This document shows, one piece after another, positions 62,459 to 64,000 of a stretch of 64,000 nt of DNA; within the stretch, counting starts at the first letter, position 1, and each line of letters begins with the position of its first letter. A program made the translations under genes and the position numbers. The notes beneath the pieces are model-generated. The model was not told the DNA's origin, searched no databases, and saw only the letters and a list, made by a program, of their open reading frames with translations. Source of the stretch: Sodalinema lacuna_A (GTDB lineage Bacteria; Cyanobacteriota; Cyanobacteriia; Cyanobacteriales; Geitlerinemataceae); the NCBI GenBank assembly GCA_900149785.2, contig FSSI02000007.1, positions 70,492 to 134,491 of the forward strand, read 5' to 3'.

Positions 62459-62719
62459 AGTTGTGATGTCAATGTAGTTTGATAATGTTGGACTAAACGA
62501 GTTTCGGGACTCGTAGCTCACTCGGATTCTACCACTTTTGCCGCGTTTCTGGTTTTGGGAAGGAAGACCTGGGGCTAAAATTTTCCTCAATTGAGCCATC
62601 TTCAGGGTGTGTGATGCCCATTGCCTGTTCCGGTGTTCCGGTGTTCCCTGTTGCTTGGGGCCACAAGGGTACGCCTCTACGTCTTTTCTTTTGCCTTCTT
62701 TTCTTTTGCCTTCTTCGCC

Positions 62720-63781
62720 ATGTCATTACCCCGTCTTGCCCTCACCCTCGGAGATCCGGCTGGAATTGGCCCAGAAATTGTCCTTAAGGCCTTGTCGGAT
62801 GAGCATCTCCCGGTTTTAGATATTACAGTCATTGGTAGCCGGCGGGTGTTGCAGGACACCTATCAGCGGCTGAGGAAAACCTGCGAGGTGACCGGGTGGA
62901 GCGATCGCTGCCAACCCCTTCGCGATCCTGAAGACCTCAAATTCATTGATATTGATAGTGAGCCAGTTCATCCTGGCCAGGGAACGGCGGCCACGGGTGA
63001 TGCGAGTTTCGCCTATCTACAAGAAGCCATCACCCGAACTCGGGCCGGGGAGTTTGATGGGATTGTCACCTCACCCATCGCCAAGTCTCTTTGGCATCAA
63101 GCGGGCCATCTCTATCCAGGACAGACTGAATGTTTGGCTCAGGGGGCCGGCTGCGATCGCGTGGGTATGATGTTCGTGGGGCGATCGCCTCATACGGGTT
63201 GGACGTTGCGATCGCTTCTGGCCACCACCCACATTCCCCTAGAGGCGGTTCCTCAAGCCCTCACCCCGGAGTTGTTGACGAGTAAACTCGATTTACTGGT
63301 GGAGTCTCTCCAACGAGATTTTGGCATCGCGGCCCCCGATATCGCCATTTCTGGACTCAATCCCCACAGCGGCGAAGCAGGAGAACTCGGACGCGACGAA
63401 ATCGATCGCCTTTCTCCTTGGTTGGAAGCCGAACGGCAAAAACGCCCTGGGGTGAAGCTGCGGGGACTAACTCCCCCAGATACCCTCTGGGTGAATCCAG
63501 GACGAGCCTGGTTTGAAACCCCTGATGTGCCAGTGTCCGACGCCTATCTGGCGTTGTATCACGATCAAGGGTTGATCCCGGTTAAACTCATGGCCTTTGA
63601 TTTGGCGGTGAATACCACGATTGGCTTGCCCTTTGTTCGCACTTCTCCCGATCATGGCACCGCCTTTGATATTGCCGGCCGGGGATTGGCTCGTACCACT
63701 AGCACCCTGGCGGCGATCGCCTTAGCCGGTGAACTCGCTCAACGACGACGGCGTTTGGCGATTGTCAGCACCCCCGGCTGA
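62720..63781 (+). CDS. pdxA: 4-hydroxythreonine-4-phosphate dehydrogenase
   Basis: It catalyses the NAD-dependent oxidation that leads to pyridoxal phosphate in the DXP-dependent route. The 353-residue protein begins MSLPRLALTLGDPAGIGPEI. Metal-binding His residues are seen in LWHQAGHLYPGQTE, LYHDQGLIPVK and SPDHGTAFDIAG. The start was chosen at the ATG before the conserved TLGDPAGIGPE; the open frame upstream runs through CTTTTGCCTT-type repeats and is not family-like. Full length, no anomalies. A possible mobile element begins directly after its stop. Confidence 0.95.
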   Translation: MSLPRLALTLGDPAGIGPEIVLKALSDEHLPVLDITVIGSRRVLQDTYQRLRKTCEVTGWSDRCQPLRDPEDLKFIDIDSEPVHPGQGTAATGDASFAYLQEAITRTRAGEFDGIVTSPIAKSLWHQAGHLYPGQTECLAQGAGCDRVGMMFVGRSPHTGWTLRSLLATTHIPLEAVPQALTPELLTSKLDLLVESLQRDFGIAAPDIAISGLNPHSGEAGELGRDEIDRLSPWLEAERQKRPGVKLRGLTPPDTLWVNPGRAWFETPDVPVSDAYLALYHDQGLIPVKLMAFDLAVNTTIGLPFVRTSPDHGTAFDIAGRGLARTTSTLAAIALAGELAQRRRRLAIVSTPG

Positions 63782-63782
63782 A

Positions 63783-64000
63783 GCACGGGGGCTTCGTGCC
63801 CTCCCCTTCAGGTAGCTGACCAGCTTAAGCCTTAACTGGCTACGTTCAGAGCAAGAGTTAAAGTTCCTACCCTGGAATGCGTGCTAGTTCCAGGCTCTAG
63901 AACCAAATCGTTAAACAGTCCTAAGGGGTTAAGACAGTGCGATTGGGAAAGTACCGACTCTGAACATTAGCGAAGCAAACATTACCCCGCAAGGGAGTCG
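63783..64000 (+). ncRNA. Hairpin-rich structured RNA candidate (HEARO / IscB omega-RNA-like), cut by window end
   Basis: The 218 bp after pdxA have no open frame but ordered inverted repeats: GCACG/CGTGC (63783-63799), GTAGC/GCTAC (63812-63843) enclosing CCAG/CTGG, a strong CCTGGAA/TTCCAGG hairpin (63871-63894), and CGACTC/GAGTCG (63955-64000). From memory the sequence resembles the leader found upstream of cyanobacterial IscB-type HNH nuclease genes (HEARO RNA), which would start just beyond the window. The abrupt boundary right after a stop codon fits an inserted element. A group II intron or other structured element is an alternative. Confidence 0.4.

Overview
The window is chromosomal DNA of a cyanobacterium. 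Direct evidence: very frequent GCGATCGC (HIP1) octamers, the photosynthesis genes psbM and petM, ycf39, the clpR-clpP3 pair, DUF4278, DUF928 and DUF3747 proteins, and a DNA polymerase III alpha subunit split by the DnaE intein. The large multidomain Ser/Thr-His kinase, the filamentous-haemagglutinin tail and the CHASE2 receptors suggest a filamentous Oscillatoriales-type organism (inference; species not determined).

Layout. 1-0.7 kb: end of a haemagglutinin-like adhesin running into tRNA-Val. 0.7-1.6 kb: no recognisable gene. 1.7-13.6 kb: housekeeping genes (DUF4278, lipA, rdgB, thioesterase, Usp, psbM, ferredoxin, TolC-like, TPR protein, cobQ, SNF2 helicase). 13.8-19.8 kb: a signalling island with DUF928 and two sister CHASE2 receptors, one ending in an adenylate-cyclase-type domain and one in a GGDEF domain. 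19.9-27.3 kb: acs, an AllA-like cupin, a DNA-phosphorothioation-associated methyltransferase, a decayed Phd-PIN toxin-antitoxin pair and a phosphohexomutase. 27.4-42.0 kb: metK, then the two halves of split dnaE, only about 9.2 kb apart and in the same orientation, separated by a Gly-rich membrane protein, a flavoprotein and a 1823-residue kinase. 42.2-48.4 kb: small DUF2281-like protein, trpD, Usp and SulP transporter, UPF0104 protein, cofH. 48.5-50.4 kb: an XRE-ImmA plus PIN cassette. 50.5-63.8 kb: tRNA-Leu, mutY, a phosphotransferase, an orphan ABC ATPase, a WecG-type glycosyltransferase, an AI-2E-type permease, DUF3747, DnaJ, clpP3-clpR, nadK, ycf39, an SmtB-type repressor, petM and pdxA. 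The last 220 bp is a hairpin-rich non-coding stretch that may be the start of a HEARO/IscB-type element.

Most notable pattern: both toxin-antitoxin-like cassettes lie immediately after the stop codon of an unrelated gene, and a second, partly diverged copy of that gene's 3' end lies on the far side of each cassette (methyltransferase tail at 25.5 kb, cofH tail at 50.3 kb). In the first case the mosaic of identical and diverged sequence is what a single-crossover (Campbell-type) integration through the gene's 3' end would leave. Two independent cases in one window suggest a recurrent route for accessory cassettes.
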